Positions 1 to 6,577 are shown, counted from the stretch's first letter. The stretch is DNA of 14,962 nucleotides from an uncultured Chloroflexota bacterium (GCA_913056415.1 CAJXNA010000018.1:1-14962), one strand, 5' to 3'. Notes: a model not told the origin generated them from the letters alone. Made by a program: numbers and translations.

Positions 1-1
1 G

Positions 2-2278
2 GACGTTTCAGCAGGCTCTCCGAGCCCCGATTCATCGGGGGAGTCCGCAAAGGGGACAGGGCAGGCTCTCGACGCCGCCGCTCGCTGGGAGCAGCGCTTC
101 TACGAACTGATGGCGCGGCTGGATTTCCTCCCCAACTCCCCCACCCTGATGAACGCCGGCCGCGACCTCCAGCAGCTCTCCGCCTGCTTCGTCCTGCCTG
201 TGCCTGACAGCATCGAGGGGATATTCCAGGCGATCAAGGACACGGCCCGCATCCACCAGTCCGGCGGCGGCACCGGCTTCTCCTTCTCGAAGTTGCGGCC
301 GGAGGGGGATCGCGTCCAGTCCACTATGGGCGTGGCCTCAGGCCCTGTCTCCTTCCTCAAGGTGTTCGACGCCGCCACAGAGGCGATCAAGCAGGGCGGC
401 ACCCGCCGCGGCGCCAACATGGGCATCCTCGCCGTCACCCACCCCGACATCGAGCAGTTCATCACCCTCAAGAGCGATATGCGCACCCTCACCAACTTCA
501 ACGTCTCCGTCGCTGTGACCGAGGAGTTTATGCGCGCTGTCGAGAAGGATGAGGAGTACGAGCTGATAAACCCCCGCAGCGACGAGGTCGTGGGCCGCCG
601 CCGCGCCCGCCACATCTTCGACCTCCTGGTGGCCAACGCCTGGCGCAACGGCGACCCCGGCATCGTCTTCATCGATCGCATCAACCGCGACAGCCCCACG
701 CCTAACCTGGGGGAGATCGAGGCCACCAACCCCTGCGGTGAGCAGCCCCTCCTCTCCTACGAGTCCTGTAACCTGGGCTCGCTCAACCTGGCGAAGTTCG
801 TGAAGGGGAACGGCCGGCAGGGCTCCAAGCGCCGCCTTGACTGGCAGCGGCTGGCCCAGGTCATCCCTCAGTGCGTCCGCTTCCTGGACAACGTCATCGA
901 CATGAGCCGCTACCCCATCGAGGAGATCGACCACGCCACCAAGCTCACCCGCAAGATCGGCCTGGGCATCATGGGCTGGCACGATGCCCTCCTCCAGCTC
1001 CGCATCCCCTACGATTCCGAGGAGGCGCTCTCCCTGGGCGAGGAGATCATGCGCTTCATCCAGGAGAAGGCGAACGAGGCCTCGCTCGCCCTGAGCGAGG
1101 CGCGCGGCCCCTTCCCTGCCTTCAAGGGCTCCCGATACGACCCCGATTTCCCCTACCGTAACTCCACCCGTACCACGGTCGCCCCTACCGGCACCCTCTC
1201 CATCGTCGCCGACTGCTCGTCCGGCATCGAGCCCGTATTCTCGCTCGCGTTCACCCGCCAGCACTACCTGGACGCCAAGAACCCTGCCAAGCTGACCCGG
1301 CTCCTGGAGGCGAACAGCCACTTTGTCAAGGTCGCCAAGGCGGAGCGGTTCCACTCCGACGCGCTGATGGACTACCTGGCCACCGGCGGCAGCCTCCAGG
1401 CCCGCGAGGAGGTGCCGGAATGGGCCAGACGGCTGTTCGTCACCGCCCAGGAGATCACCCCGGAATGGCACGTTCGTATGCAGGCCGCATTCCAGCGCCA
1501 CACCGATAACGCCGTCTCCAAGACGATCAACCTCCCCTTCTCCGCCAGCGAGGCCGATGTCGCCGACGCCTACTGGCTCGCCTACCGCGAGGGCTGCAAG
1601 GGAATCACCACCTACCGCGAGGGCTCCCGCGACTACTCCGTCCTATCACATGCCGCCGTCAACGTGAAGGGGCCGGAGCAGGAGACGCAGGAGGCGCTGC
1701 AGGAGATCGAAGGCAAGATCGCCTCCCTGGCCCAGACGAGCGCCCGCAGTGGCGAGCGGCCCCGGCCCTACCGCGAGCGCCTGCCCGACGAGCGCCGGTC
1801 CATCACCCACAAGTTCCGCGTGGGCGACCAGGAAGGCTACCTCACGGTGGGCCTGTACGACGACGGCCGCCCGGGCGAGATCTTCGTCAAGATCGCCAAA
1901 GAGGGCTCCACCGTCTCCGGCCTCATGGACACGATGGCGCTCCTCACCTCCGTCACCCTCCAGTACGGCGTCCCCATCGAGGACCTGGCGCGGAAGCTGA
2001 AGAACACCCGCTTCGAGCCCTACGGCCGCACCAACAACCCGCACATCCCCTGGGCGACCTCGATCGTGGACTACGTGTTCCGCTGGCTGGAGCTGAAGTT
2101 CGCGCCGGAAGCCGCCGCCGCCGACGCGTCGAGCCATGTGACGGAGGTGGGGGCGGTCCGCGAACCGCCCCTATCCGCGGAAGCGACGGGGCTCGGCTGT
2201 CCGGACTGCGGCGCGCTGCTGGCCTACCAGGAGGGCTGCCTGGTCTGCCGCTCCTGCGGCTACAACAAGTGCGGCTGA
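2..2278 (+). CDS. nrdJ: Vitamin B12-dependent (class II) ribonucleoside-diphosphate reductase, 5' truncated by window edge
   Basis: Reduces ribonucleotides to deoxyribonucleotides in the cytoplasm using an adenosylcobalamin-generated thiyl radical. The frame is open from position 2, so the gene enters from the left; ATG at 110 is internal, because the conserved FLPNSPTLMNAG motif follows it immediately. Visible landmarks are the first redox Cys in SACFVLP (codon 185-187), NPCGE with the thiyl-radical Cys (734-736), the second redox Cys exactly 11 residues later in SCNLGSLNL (767-769), and the phosphate-binding PTGTLS loop. A TSCPD-type C-terminal domain follows (about nt 1800-2110), and the protein ends in a Cys-rich tail CPDCG...CRSCGYNKCG that would shuttle electrons. 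The Cys spacing matches the class II enzyme of Thermotoga. The first ~35 codons (nt 2-109) read as an odd Ser/Gly/Pro linker and contain a 50-bp repeat unit that may have shifted the frame (see findings). The family call is firm; the N-terminus is not. Confidence 0.95.
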   Translation, partial: DVSAGSPSPDSSGESAKGTGQALDAAARWEQRFYELMARLDFLPNSPTLMNAGRDLQQLSACFVLPVPDSIEGIFQAIKDTARIHQSGGGTGFSFSKLRPEGDRVQSTMGVASGPVSFLKVFDAATEAIKQGGTRRGANMGILAVTHPDIEQFITLKSDMRTLTNFNVSVAVTEEFMRAVEKDEEYELINPRSDEVVGRRRARHIFDLLVANAWRNGDPGIVFIDRINRDSPTPNLGEIEATNPCGEQPLLSYESCNLGSLNLAKFVKGNGRQGSKRRLDWQRLAQVIPQCVRFLDNVIDMSRYPIEEIDHATKLTRKIGLGIMGWHDALLQLRIPYDSEEALSLGEEIMRFIQEKANEASLALSEARGPFPAFKGSRYDPDFPYRNSTRTTVAPTGTLSIVADCSSGIEPVFSLAFTRQHYLDAKNPAKLTRLLEANSHFVKVAKAERFHSDALMDYLATGGSLQAREEVPEWARRLFVTAQEITPEWHVRMQAAFQRHTDNAVSKTINLPFSASEADVADAYWLAYREGCKGITTYREGSRDYSVLSHAAVNVKGPEQETQEALQEIEGKIASLAQTSARSGERPRPYRERLPDERRSITHKFRVGDQEGYLTVGLYDDGRPGEIFVKIAKEGSTVSGLMDTMALLTSVTLQYGVPIEDLARKLKNTRFEPYGRTNNPHIPWATSIVDYVFRWLELKFAPEAAAADASSHVTEVGAVREPPLSAEATGLGCPDCGALLAYQEGCLVCRSCGYNKCG
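11..70. repeat. 10-bp direct repeats flanking a small palindrome inside nrdJ
   Basis: GCAGGCTCTC occurs exactly at 11-20 and again at 61-70. Between the copies is the hairpin CCCCGA-TTCA-TCGGGG (25-40). The repeat unit is 50 bp, not a multiple of three. Removing one unit would join an upstream frame reading TFQQAL to DAAARWEQRFYEL. The geometry resembles a small palindromic element with a target duplication, or a 50-bp slippage duplication that later diverged. Chance is unlikely but not excluded. Confidence 0.5.
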
Positions 2279-2293
2279 CCATAATTTGAGTCC

Positions 2294-2322
2294 TTGACAT
2301 CGCGGCATATATATGTCATGCT
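2294..2322 (+). promoter_or_regulatory. Promoter and operator-like inverted repeat of the toxin-antitoxin pair
   Basis: A perfect -35 TTGACA lies at 2294-2299. A weak -10 (CATGCT, 2317-2322) follows at 17 bp, which places the start of transcription within a few bases of the antitoxin ATG (2332). The inverted repeat TGACAT (2295-2300) / ATGTCA (2313-2318) overlaps the promoter, and the inner palindrome CATATATATG sits at 2306-2315. This is where an autoregulating ribbon-helix-helix antitoxin would be expected to bind; binding itself is inferred. Confidence 0.55.
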
Positions 2323-2331
2323 ACCCAAGCC

Positions 2332-2601
2332 ATGAAGAAGACCATGATCTATTTACCAAACAAACTCCACGAGGGGCTGCGCCAGCTCGCTTTCGAGCAC
2401 CGCACCTCCATGGCGGAGCTCGTCCGCCGCGCCGTTCAGGCCGCCTACGGCGAGACGATAGATGACATCCGCGACATGGAGACCGAAATCGCAAGCTACG
2501 TGAAGGACCCGTCGTCTTCCATATCGCTGGAAGACTTCATAGCCGAGCAGAAGCTGCGTGTACCGGGTCGAGCTAAAGCCACGCGCTCGGCGAGGGTTTG
2601 A
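2332..2601 (+). CDS. Ribbon-helix-helix (CopG/MetJ-type) antitoxin
   Basis: An 89-residue protein whose first ~40 residues fit a ribbon-helix-helix DNA-binding fold. A short beta strand (KKTMIYLP) is followed by helix A (HEGLRQLAFEHR) and helix B beginning at SMAELVRRAVQAAY. The rest (about 45-89) is charged and would wrap and neutralise the toxin. Antitoxins of this type usually dimerise, bind the promoter and repress their own operon. The toxin gene begins inside this one and overlaps it by 44 bp, which implies translational coupling. There is no Shine-Dalgarno sequence, and the predicted transcript starts only 2-3 nt before the ATG, so it is probably leaderless. The family call is confident; the named subfamily is not. 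Confidence 0.85.
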   Translation: MKKTMIYLPNKLHEGLRQLAFEHRTSMAELVRRAVQAAYGETIDDIRDMETEIASYVKDPSSSISLEDFIAEQKLRVPGRAKATRSARV

Positions 2602-2827
2602 CCGCCTTCCCGGGGCCGACAAGGGCCGCATACTTGCCGTCCTCGCTAGGCTAGCCGACCAACCACGACCGAGACAATCGGTCAAGCTCAGCGGCGCTAC
2701 GTATCGCTTGAGGGTAGGGGCGTTTCGTATCATCTACGCCATCTTCGACCGCGATGACCTTGTGCTCGTCGGCAAGATCGCCCGCCGCGAGAAGGACACC
2801 TACGAACGCCTGGACGAGCTGTTCTAG
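2558..2827 (+). CDS. RelE/ParE-superfamily toxin
   Basis: An 89-residue basic protein with the RelE/ParE pattern: an N-terminal strand (YRVELKPRARRGFDRLP), two helices, then the strand block SVKLSGATYRLRVGAFRIIYAI and a final strand DLVLVGKIARREKDTYERL. The YRLRVG..RIIY core and the terminal Arg/Lys-rich K-I-A-R-R-E-K-DTY match mRNA-cleaving RelE-like toxins, which act on ribosomes; a ParE-like gyrase target cannot be excluded. The start is GTG at 2558, inside the antitoxin gene, where the frame begins with MYRVEL. No good Shine-Dalgarno is seen, so expression would depend on translation of the antitoxin. The pair is complete with no disrupted motif, so it may be active. Confidence 0.88.
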   Translation: MYRVELKPRARRGFDRLPGADKGRILAVLARLADQPRPRQSVKLSGATYRLRVGAFRIIYAIFDRDDLVLVGKIARREKDTYERLDELF

Positions 2828-2836
2828 CCTGCCCCC

Positions 2837-2845
2837 TGCTATACT
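2837..2845 (+). promoter_or_regulatory. Extended -10 promoter (TGC TATACT) for the ABM-domain gene
   Basis: TGC directly precedes TATACT (2840-2845), with no convincing -35. The predicted start near 2852 leaves a leader of about 25 nt that contains the AAGGAGG Shine-Dalgarno at 2868-2874. Confidence 0.5.
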
Positions 2846-2877
2846 CCCCCCAAACGCATCTCAACCAAGGAGGCCCC

Positions 2878-3192
2878 ATGACAACCATCCTGGCGCAGTT
2901 CAAGATACAGCCCGGCAAGGAGGCCGAGGCGGAGAAGGCCCTCAGCGAGATGGCCGCCGCCGTCGAGGCGAACGAGCCCGGCGCGCTCCTCTACGTCTTC
3001 AACCGCTCGCAGAAAGAGCCCAGCGAGATCACCGTCTTCGAGGTCTACGCCGACGCCGAGGCGTTCAACGCCCATAGCCAGACCTCGCACATGGCGACGC
3101 TCCGGTCCGGCTTCGGGCCGCTGTTCGATCCGGCTTCGGTCAAGATCGTACGGCTGGAGCGGATCGCCGGCTTCGGGCGGCCGCCCGCCTAG
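2878..3192 (+). CDS. Antibiotic biosynthesis monooxygenase (ABM)-domain protein, YgiN-like
   Basis: A 104-residue single-domain protein of the dimeric alpha/beta-barrel class. The N-terminal strand TTILAQFKIQPGKEAEAEKAL and helix, the central GALLYVFNRS...EITVFEVYADAEAFNAH segment and the SQTSHM motif are typical of ABM/YgiN proteins. Members act as cofactor-free quinol monooxygenases, haem oxygenases or binding proteins; nothing here fixes the substrate. The start is supported by an ideal AAGGAGG ending 4-5 nt before the ATG and by the extended -10 upstream. It lies 50 bp after the toxin but has its own promoter. Its stop codon shares the CTAG at 3189-3192 with the stop of the convergent gene on the other strand. 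Confidence 0.85.
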   Translation: MTTILAQFKIQPGKEAEAEKALSEMAAAVEANEPGALLYVFNRSQKEPSEITVFEVYADAEAFNAHSQTSHMATLRSGFGPLFDPASVKIVRLERIAGFGRPPA

Positions 3193-3896
3193 ACGTCCGC
3201 CCCCGTCACCTCCACCCCCAGCGAGCGCCCCATCTCGCGGGCGAACTCGCGCCACTCCTCGGGATCGGCCCAGCCCTCGTACCCCTGATAGGAGGCGATC
3301 GCCAGCCGCTCCTCCTCCAGCCCAACGAGCGCCCACAGGCTGAACGTCTCGGCCGGGCCTTTCACCTCGTACGTCAGCTCCAGCCGACGCACCTCCGCGA
3401 ACGAGACGCTCCGCCGCGACTTGCCGAAGGGGAACCGACGCCGCGACTCCACGATCTCCCGCGTCGTCTCGTCCAGCGTCACCTCTACCTTGCCCAGGCG
3501 GGTCACCAGCCGCCCCATCTCATCGCGTGTGGGGAGATTCCCCGTTCGCCGGCCGCCCGGCGCCCCCTCCTCCACCACCGGCAGCCCGTACGCCTCCGCG
3601 ATCGCGCCCGCCAGCTTCCCGGCGCACTCCCGGTCGGCCTCGTTGATCGTCATGTCGCCCCTTCCCTCGAAGGCGATCACCAGCCGCGAATGGCTGCTGG
3701 ACACCATCTCGCCCGTGGCCGACTGCATCGGCGCCTGCGACCAGCGGAGCCAGGTGACGGAGCGAACGGGCTGCAGCCGCTCTACCTGCTCCGGCTCGTC
3801 CTTCCAGCCCTTGCGGGTGCGCGTGTGGAAGCGCAGCTCCCGCAATACGGAGTCCCATATCCAGCCGCCGCAGAGGAAGTCGCTGTCCTCAGGCAT
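3189..3896 (-). CDS. Unknown protein with two related halves (possible tandem PH-like fold)
   Basis: Not recognised. It has 235 residues, no signal peptide and no membrane segment, and is Trp/Arg/Glu-rich. Two halves resemble each other in layout. Residues ~15-105 have strands with WDSVLRELRFHTRTRKGW and RLVIAFEGRGDMTI, then helix ADRECAGKLAGAIAEAYGL and a VV strand. Residues ~130-232 have VEVTLDETTREIVESRRRFPF, RLAIASYQGY, then helix PEEWREFAREMGRSLG and VEV. A strand-rich domain capped by a C-terminal helix suggests bacterial PH-like domains, but this is inferred from pattern only. The start ATG sits about 10 nt after a TGC-TATACT extended -10, so the mRNA is probably leaderless. Third codon positions are GC-rich like the neighbours, which supports a real gene. 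Confidence 0.75.
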   Translation of the reverse strand: MPEDSDFLCGGWIWDSVLRELRFHTRTRKGWKDEPEQVERLQPVRSVTWLRWSQAPMQSATGEMVSSSHSRLVIAFEGRGDMTINEADRECAGKLAGAIAEAYGLPVVEEGAPGGRRTGNLPTRDEMGRLVTRLGKVEVTLDETTREIVESRRRFPFGKSRRSVSFAEVRRLELTYEVKGPAETFSLWALVGLEEERLAIASYQGYEGWADPEEWREFAREMGRSLGVEVTGADV

Positions 3897-3905
3897 CTCG
3901 GCGCG

Positions 3906-3914
3906 CAGTATAGC
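3906..3914 (-). promoter_or_regulatory. Extended -10 promoter (TGC TATACT), minus strand, near-leaderless
   Basis: On the minus strand TGC TATACT reads from 3914 to 3906. A start about 7 nt downstream would fall at ~3899, only a few bases before the ATG at 3896. No Shine-Dalgarno fits in that space. Confidence 0.5.
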
Positions 3915-3955
3915 ATGGTGCGACAGGCCTGCCGCACGCCCAGCCCGAGATGCTC

Positions 3956-3961
3956 TAAACT
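3956..3961 (+). promoter_or_regulatory. Possible -10 (TAAACT) for the small membrane protein gene
   Basis: TAAACT at 3956-3961 lies 15 nt before the ATG at 3977. A GAGG at 3969-3972 could serve as a close-spaced ribosome-binding site. There is no clear -35. It is divergent to the promoter at 3906-3914. Confidence 0.25.
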
Positions 3962-3976
3962 AGACGTTGAGGCGCC

Positions 3977-4213
3977 ATGTACGACGGAAACAAGCCCGCG
4001 CCCTGGTGGCAGGAAGCGTTCGTACTCTCGCGAGCGGTGTTCGGCATCCTGTTCTGGCCCTTAGCGGCGATCTTCGGGGCGCTAGTGGCCATCTCCGGCC
4101 TGTTCGTGGCGTTCAACGCGGGCCTGCTCTGGGGGCTGCTGGTGCTGGCCCTCATCGCCGCCGCCATCGCCGCCTTCGCCTGGTGGGACCTGCGACAGCC
4201 GCCGCGCGCCTAG
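3977..4213 (+). CDS. Small two-helix membrane protein of unknown function
   Basis: A 78-residue protein with a hydrophilic N-terminus containing aromatic residues (PAPWWQEAF). Two predicted membrane segments follow: about residues 19-44 (VFGILFWPLAAIFGALVAIS, continuing) and about 46-68 (NAGLLWGLLVLALIAAAIAA), ending in WWDLRQPPRA. No enzyme motif is visible. The coding strand has strong GC bias at third positions, and the stop sits in the CTAG at 4210-4213, shared with the convergent gene. The overlapping longer frame starting at 3967 is not used, because it is rich in Arg/His/Pro and runs across the antisense gene. Function unknown. Confidence 0.65.
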   Translation: MYDGNKPAPWWQEAFVLSRAVFGILFWPLAAIFGALVAISGLFVAFNAGLLWGLLVLALIAAAIAAFAWWDLRQPPRA

Positions 4214-4533
4214 CCCGCCTCCACAACCTCGAAAGTGCGGCGCACCCAGGCCCCGTCCGGGTAGGGTGCTGTTGGAACGGCGCGATCCTCCAGCATCGCC
4301 ACCGTCGCCGCGCCGCCATCGCGGACGTAGCGAAGGCAGTGGTCCAGCGTCTCCCAGCGCGTGATCTGCCCCATCACACCGTCGTCCTCGGCCCCCCACA
4401 GGTACTGCACGCCGGCGAAGCCGGCCTCCGCCTTAAGGGCCTCCGTGATCTTGGGCAGCACGCCCTCCAGGCGCGACTGCCACTGCGCCCGCTCCGCAAC
4501 GCTGGTCTTGCGTGTGACGATGGAGATTATCAT
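4210..4533 (-). CDS. ABM-like (dimeric alpha/beta-barrel) protein
   Basis: A 107-residue protein beginning MIISIVTRKTSVAERAQWQ. Its length and beta-alpha-beta layout fit the dimeric ferredoxin-like barrel. An N-terminal strand is followed by the helix RLEGVLPKITEALKAE, the GFAGVQYLWGAEDDGVMGQIT strand pair with RWETLDHCLRYV, and a final TFEVVEAG. The family resembles ABM/DUF-type barrels, but no catalytic residues can be named. The ATG is 14 nt after a consensus TATAAT on the same strand, so the leader is very short. Its stop lies in the CTAG shared with the small membrane protein gene. It is the second such barrel protein within 2 kb and is not a close copy of the first. Confidence 0.7.
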   Translation of the reverse strand: MIISIVTRKTSVAERAQWQSRLEGVLPKITEALKAEAGFAGVQYLWGAEDDGVMGQITRWETLDHCLRYVRDGGAATVAMLEDRAVPTAPYPDGAWVRRTFEVVEAG

Positions 4534-4547
4534 GCCGAATCGGCGGT

Positions 4548-4553
4548 ATTATA
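4548..4553 (-). promoter_or_regulatory. Consensus -10 TATAAT for the ABM-like gene, minus strand
   Basis: Minus-strand GTG-TATAAT, reading 4553 to 4548. The expected start near 4541 gives a leader of about 8 nt to the ATG at 4533. No -35 match is seen at 17 bp. Confidence 0.45.
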
Positions 4554-4600
4554 CACCGAGCAAGCCATCTCCGGGGCCGCCGCGATCTCTGCCCAGGCAG

Positions 4601-4702
4601 CTATGTTTCGCCTACGCCTCGGTCTCGACCGGTACCAGCCGCCGCGGCTCTCCCTCGTAGCAGAGCATCACGCGGCCAGCCGGCGACGAATCGGACGTTC
4701 AT
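4601..4702 (-). CDS. Possible small ORF (33 codons) with strong ribosome-binding site
   Basis: ATG at 4702-4700 is preceded by GGGGAGGTG (4719-4711) at 8-nt spacing and by TATACT (4732-4727). The frame encodes a 33-residue basic peptide starting MNVRFVAGWPRDALLRG. The first ten codons have GC-rich third positions. After that the GC-rich signal moves to another frame, which reads VMLCYEGEPRRLVPVETEA and stops at 4614-4612. A one-base indel in a slightly different small gene would explain both, so this may be a broken gene. No homolog is recognised. It lies in the ~300-bp gap between the ABM-like gene and the hydratase operon, where I see nothing else coding. Confidence 0.3.
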   Translation of the reverse strand: MNVRFVAGWPRDALLRGRAAAAGTGRDRGVGET

Positions 4703-4726
4703 TCTTCAGACACCTCCCCGAAGCCC

Positions 4727-4732
4727 AGTATA
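4727..4732 (-). promoter_or_regulatory. Possible -10 (TATACT) for the minus-strand small ORF
   Basis: TATACT on the minus strand lies 8 nt before the GGGGAGGTG ribosome-binding sequence. A start around 4720 would give a leader of about 18 nt. There is no TG extension and no -35. Confidence 0.3.
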
Positions 4733-4790
4733 CGATGAAGATCGAGGGCGTCCGGCCGAATCGCTCCAACTCGGGCCGCTGCGCTCTCGG

Positions 4791-4799
4791 TGATATAAT
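4791..4799 (+). promoter_or_regulatory. Extended -10 promoter (TGA TATAAT) of the hydratase/isomerase operon
   Basis: A perfect TATAAT (4794-4799) is preceded by TGA at the extended -10 position. There is no -35 match at 17 bp. The predicted start at ~4806 leaves a ~25-nt leader that carries GGAGGT (4820-4825). Confidence 0.6.
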
Positions 4800-4830
4800 G
4801 CGCCACAGTCTATGAGGATGGAGGTCCAGC

Positions 4831-5655
4831 ATGCCAGACGTACTGTTCGAAAAGCGGCCCAACGGCGTTGCCCTGATCACGCTCAACCGTCCGGACAGCC
4901 TGAACGCCATGGGCGGGCAGCTGATGCCGCTTCTGGCGACGCACCTCGCGGACTGCGCGAGCGATGAGTCGGTGCGCTGCCTGGTGCTGACGGGAGCGGG
5001 GCGGGCGTTCTGCGCCGGAGGCGACGTAAAGGGGATGGCCGCCGGCCGCGACGTGCTGCCGGGGGCCGACGACGAGCGCTCGCCGGCGGCGGAGTTCGCG
5101 CGAGGTGTGAAGACGTTGCGCGATTCGCAGAGACGCACGAGCTACGTGCTGCACACGATGCCCAAGCCGACGATCGCGATGGTGAACGGGCACGCGGTGG
5201 GCGCCGGCCTCAGCCTGGCGCTGGCCTGCGACCTACGAGTCGCGTCTGACCAGGCGAAGCTCGGCACGGTCTTCCGGAACGTGGGCTTCAGCGGCGACTT
5301 CGGCGGGTCGTATTTCCTGCCCCGGCTCGTCGGTATGGAGAGGGCGCGCCAGCTGTACTTCACCGGCGAGATCCTCATCGCTGAAGATGCGCTCAAGATC
5401 GGCATGGTGAGCCGCGTCGTCCCCCACGACAAGCTCGAAGAGGAGACGATGGCGCTGGCAGCCCAGCTCGCCAGCGGGCCAACCCTCGCCTACGCCCGCA
5501 TGAAGGAGAACCTCAACCGATCGGCCTCCTCCGACCTGCTGACGCTGCTTGACCAGGAGGCGTTGAACATGCGCCTCTCGGCGACGACGAGCGATCACCG
5601 TGAGGCGGCCAAGGCGTTCGTTGAGAAGCGATCGCCGACGTTCGCCGGCGAATGA
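4831..5655 (+). CDS. Enoyl-CoA hydratase/isomerase (crotonase) family protein, first of a pair
   Basis: A 274-residue crotonase-fold protein, normal family length, acting on an acyl-CoA thioester in the cytoplasm. The oxyanion-hole segments are visible: GAGRAFCAGGDVKGM (55-69) and NGHAVGAGLSLALACD (119-134). The two classical hydratase glutamates are missing: Ser128 stands where GGGCE has Glu, and Phe148 stands at the second Glu position. Asp156 in SGDFGGSYFLPRLVG is present, as in isomerase-type members such as the PaaG group. The protein ends with the usual FVEKRSPTF tail. The start has GGAGGT at good spacing behind an extended -10. It is followed after 30 bp by a second family member in the same operon. 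The substrate is unknown; isomerase or another crotonase chemistry is more likely than simple hydration. Confidence 0.9.
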   Translation: MPDVLFEKRPNGVALITLNRPDSLNAMGGQLMPLLATHLADCASDESVRCLVLTGAGRAFCAGGDVKGMAAGRDVLPGADDERSPAAEFARGVKTLRDSQRRTSYVLHTMPKPTIAMVNGHAVGAGLSLALACDLRVASDQAKLGTVFRNVGFSGDFGGSYFLPRLVGMERARQLYFTGEILIAEDALKIGMVSRVVPHDKLEEETMALAAQLASGPTLAYARMKENLNRSASSDLLTLLDQEALNMRLSATTSDHREAAKAFVEKRSPTFAGE

Positions 5656-5685
5656 AGCGTTCGCTCACGGAATGGAGGCTGACTT

Positions 5686-6534
5686 GTGGAAGCGGGTAAC
5701 TTCCGTGGCTTTGAACTAACGCTGCACGACCCCGGCATCACCCTCATCACCTTCAATCAGCCGGAGCGGCTCAACGGGATGACCCAGGATATGAAACGCG
5801 ACCTGGTGGAGACGTTGCTCCAGACCCAGATGGACGACGCGGTACGGGTGGTGATCTTCACCGGCTCCGGGCGAGCGTTCTCCGCCGGCGACGACGTAAC
5901 GGGCCGCCCTGTGCCAAGCAAGGGAGCCACAGCGCTGGTGCCCAAGATCGGCGGCGGACACCGGACCCCAATCGGGACGTACGATGGGCTCCGCGCCCTG
6001 TCCCAGCCGCTCAACCTGGCAGTGCGCAATCTCGACAAGCTCACCATCGCCGCGATTAACGGCGTCGCTATCCAGACAGGCCTTTCCCTGGCGCTCGCCT
6101 GCGACTTTCGCATCGCATCCACTGAGGCGCGGCTGGGCAGCGGCACGCTGCGCTTCGGCCTGATGCCGGACGAAGGCGGCCAGTATCTGCTCGTCCAGCT
6201 CCTGGGTGTGGCGAAGACGATGGACTTCCTCATGCGCAACAGGATCGTCAGCGCCTCCGAGGCGCTGGAGTCCGGGCTTGTGCACGAAGTCGCGCCACCT
6301 GAGAAGCTCATGGACAGGACAATGAAGCTGGCGAGCGAGCTGGCGGACGGACCTCAGGTGGCGATGCGGCTGTTAAAGCGCTCCGTCTACAACGCGGCGG
6401 AGATGACGTTCGCTCACGCCCTGGACGAAATCGCCGCGAAGACCGCCATCTCCGACCACCATGCCGACGCCCGAGAGGGGTTGGCGGCATTCCGGGAAAA
6501 GCGCAGGCCCCGCTTCAACCAACCTCCAGACTGA
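5686..6534 (+). CDS. Enoyl-CoA hydratase/isomerase (crotonase) family protein, second of a pair
   Basis: A 282-residue crotonase-fold protein with SGSGRAFSAGDDVTG-type (about 60-73) and NGVAIQTGLSLALACD (125-140) oxyanion segments. As in its neighbour, the hydratase glutamates are replaced (Ser134 and Thr154), while an Asp is kept in FGLMPDEGGQYLL (Asp162). An insertion between residues ~74 and 100, rich in Gly and Pro, differs from the first copy and may shape the acyl pocket. The tail FREKRRPRF is typical. The start is GTG at 5686 with GGAGG 7 nt upstream. The two proteins are clearly diverged paralogs and could form a mixed trimer/hexamer or act in sequence on one CoA pathway; this is inference from the operon only. 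Confidence 0.9.
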   Translation: MEAGNFRGFELTLHDPGITLITFNQPERLNGMTQDMKRDLVETLLQTQMDDAVRVVIFTGSGRAFSAGDDVTGRPVPSKGATALVPKIGGGHRTPIGTYDGLRALSQPLNLAVRNLDKLTIAAINGVAIQTGLSLALACDFRIASTEARLGSGTLRFGLMPDEGGQYLLVQLLGVAKTMDFLMRNRIVSASEALESGLVHEVAPPEKLMDRTMKLASELADGPQVAMRLLKRSVYNAAEMTFAHALDEIAAKTAISDHHADAREGLAAFREKRRPRFNQPPD

Positions 6535-6577
6535 AAGGACGCGACCCCCGCTAGCCCATCCCTGAGGTTTAGCCCTC

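Noticed and set aside
338..1501. 387-codon open frame on the minus strand
   Set aside because: It lies fully antisense to the conserved nrdJ and has a Val/Gly/Ala/Asp-rich composition typical of the complement of GC3-rich coding sequence.
3967..4815. 282-codon plus-strand open frame
   Set aside because: It runs across the minus-strand ABM-like gene and its promoter, is Arg/His/Ala-rich with no domain pattern, and overlaps the better supported small membrane protein.
4668..5138. 156-codon minus-strand frame reaching into the gap before the hydratase operon
   Set aside because: Most of it is antisense to the first crotonase-family gene, and the remaining part has no start or conservation signal.
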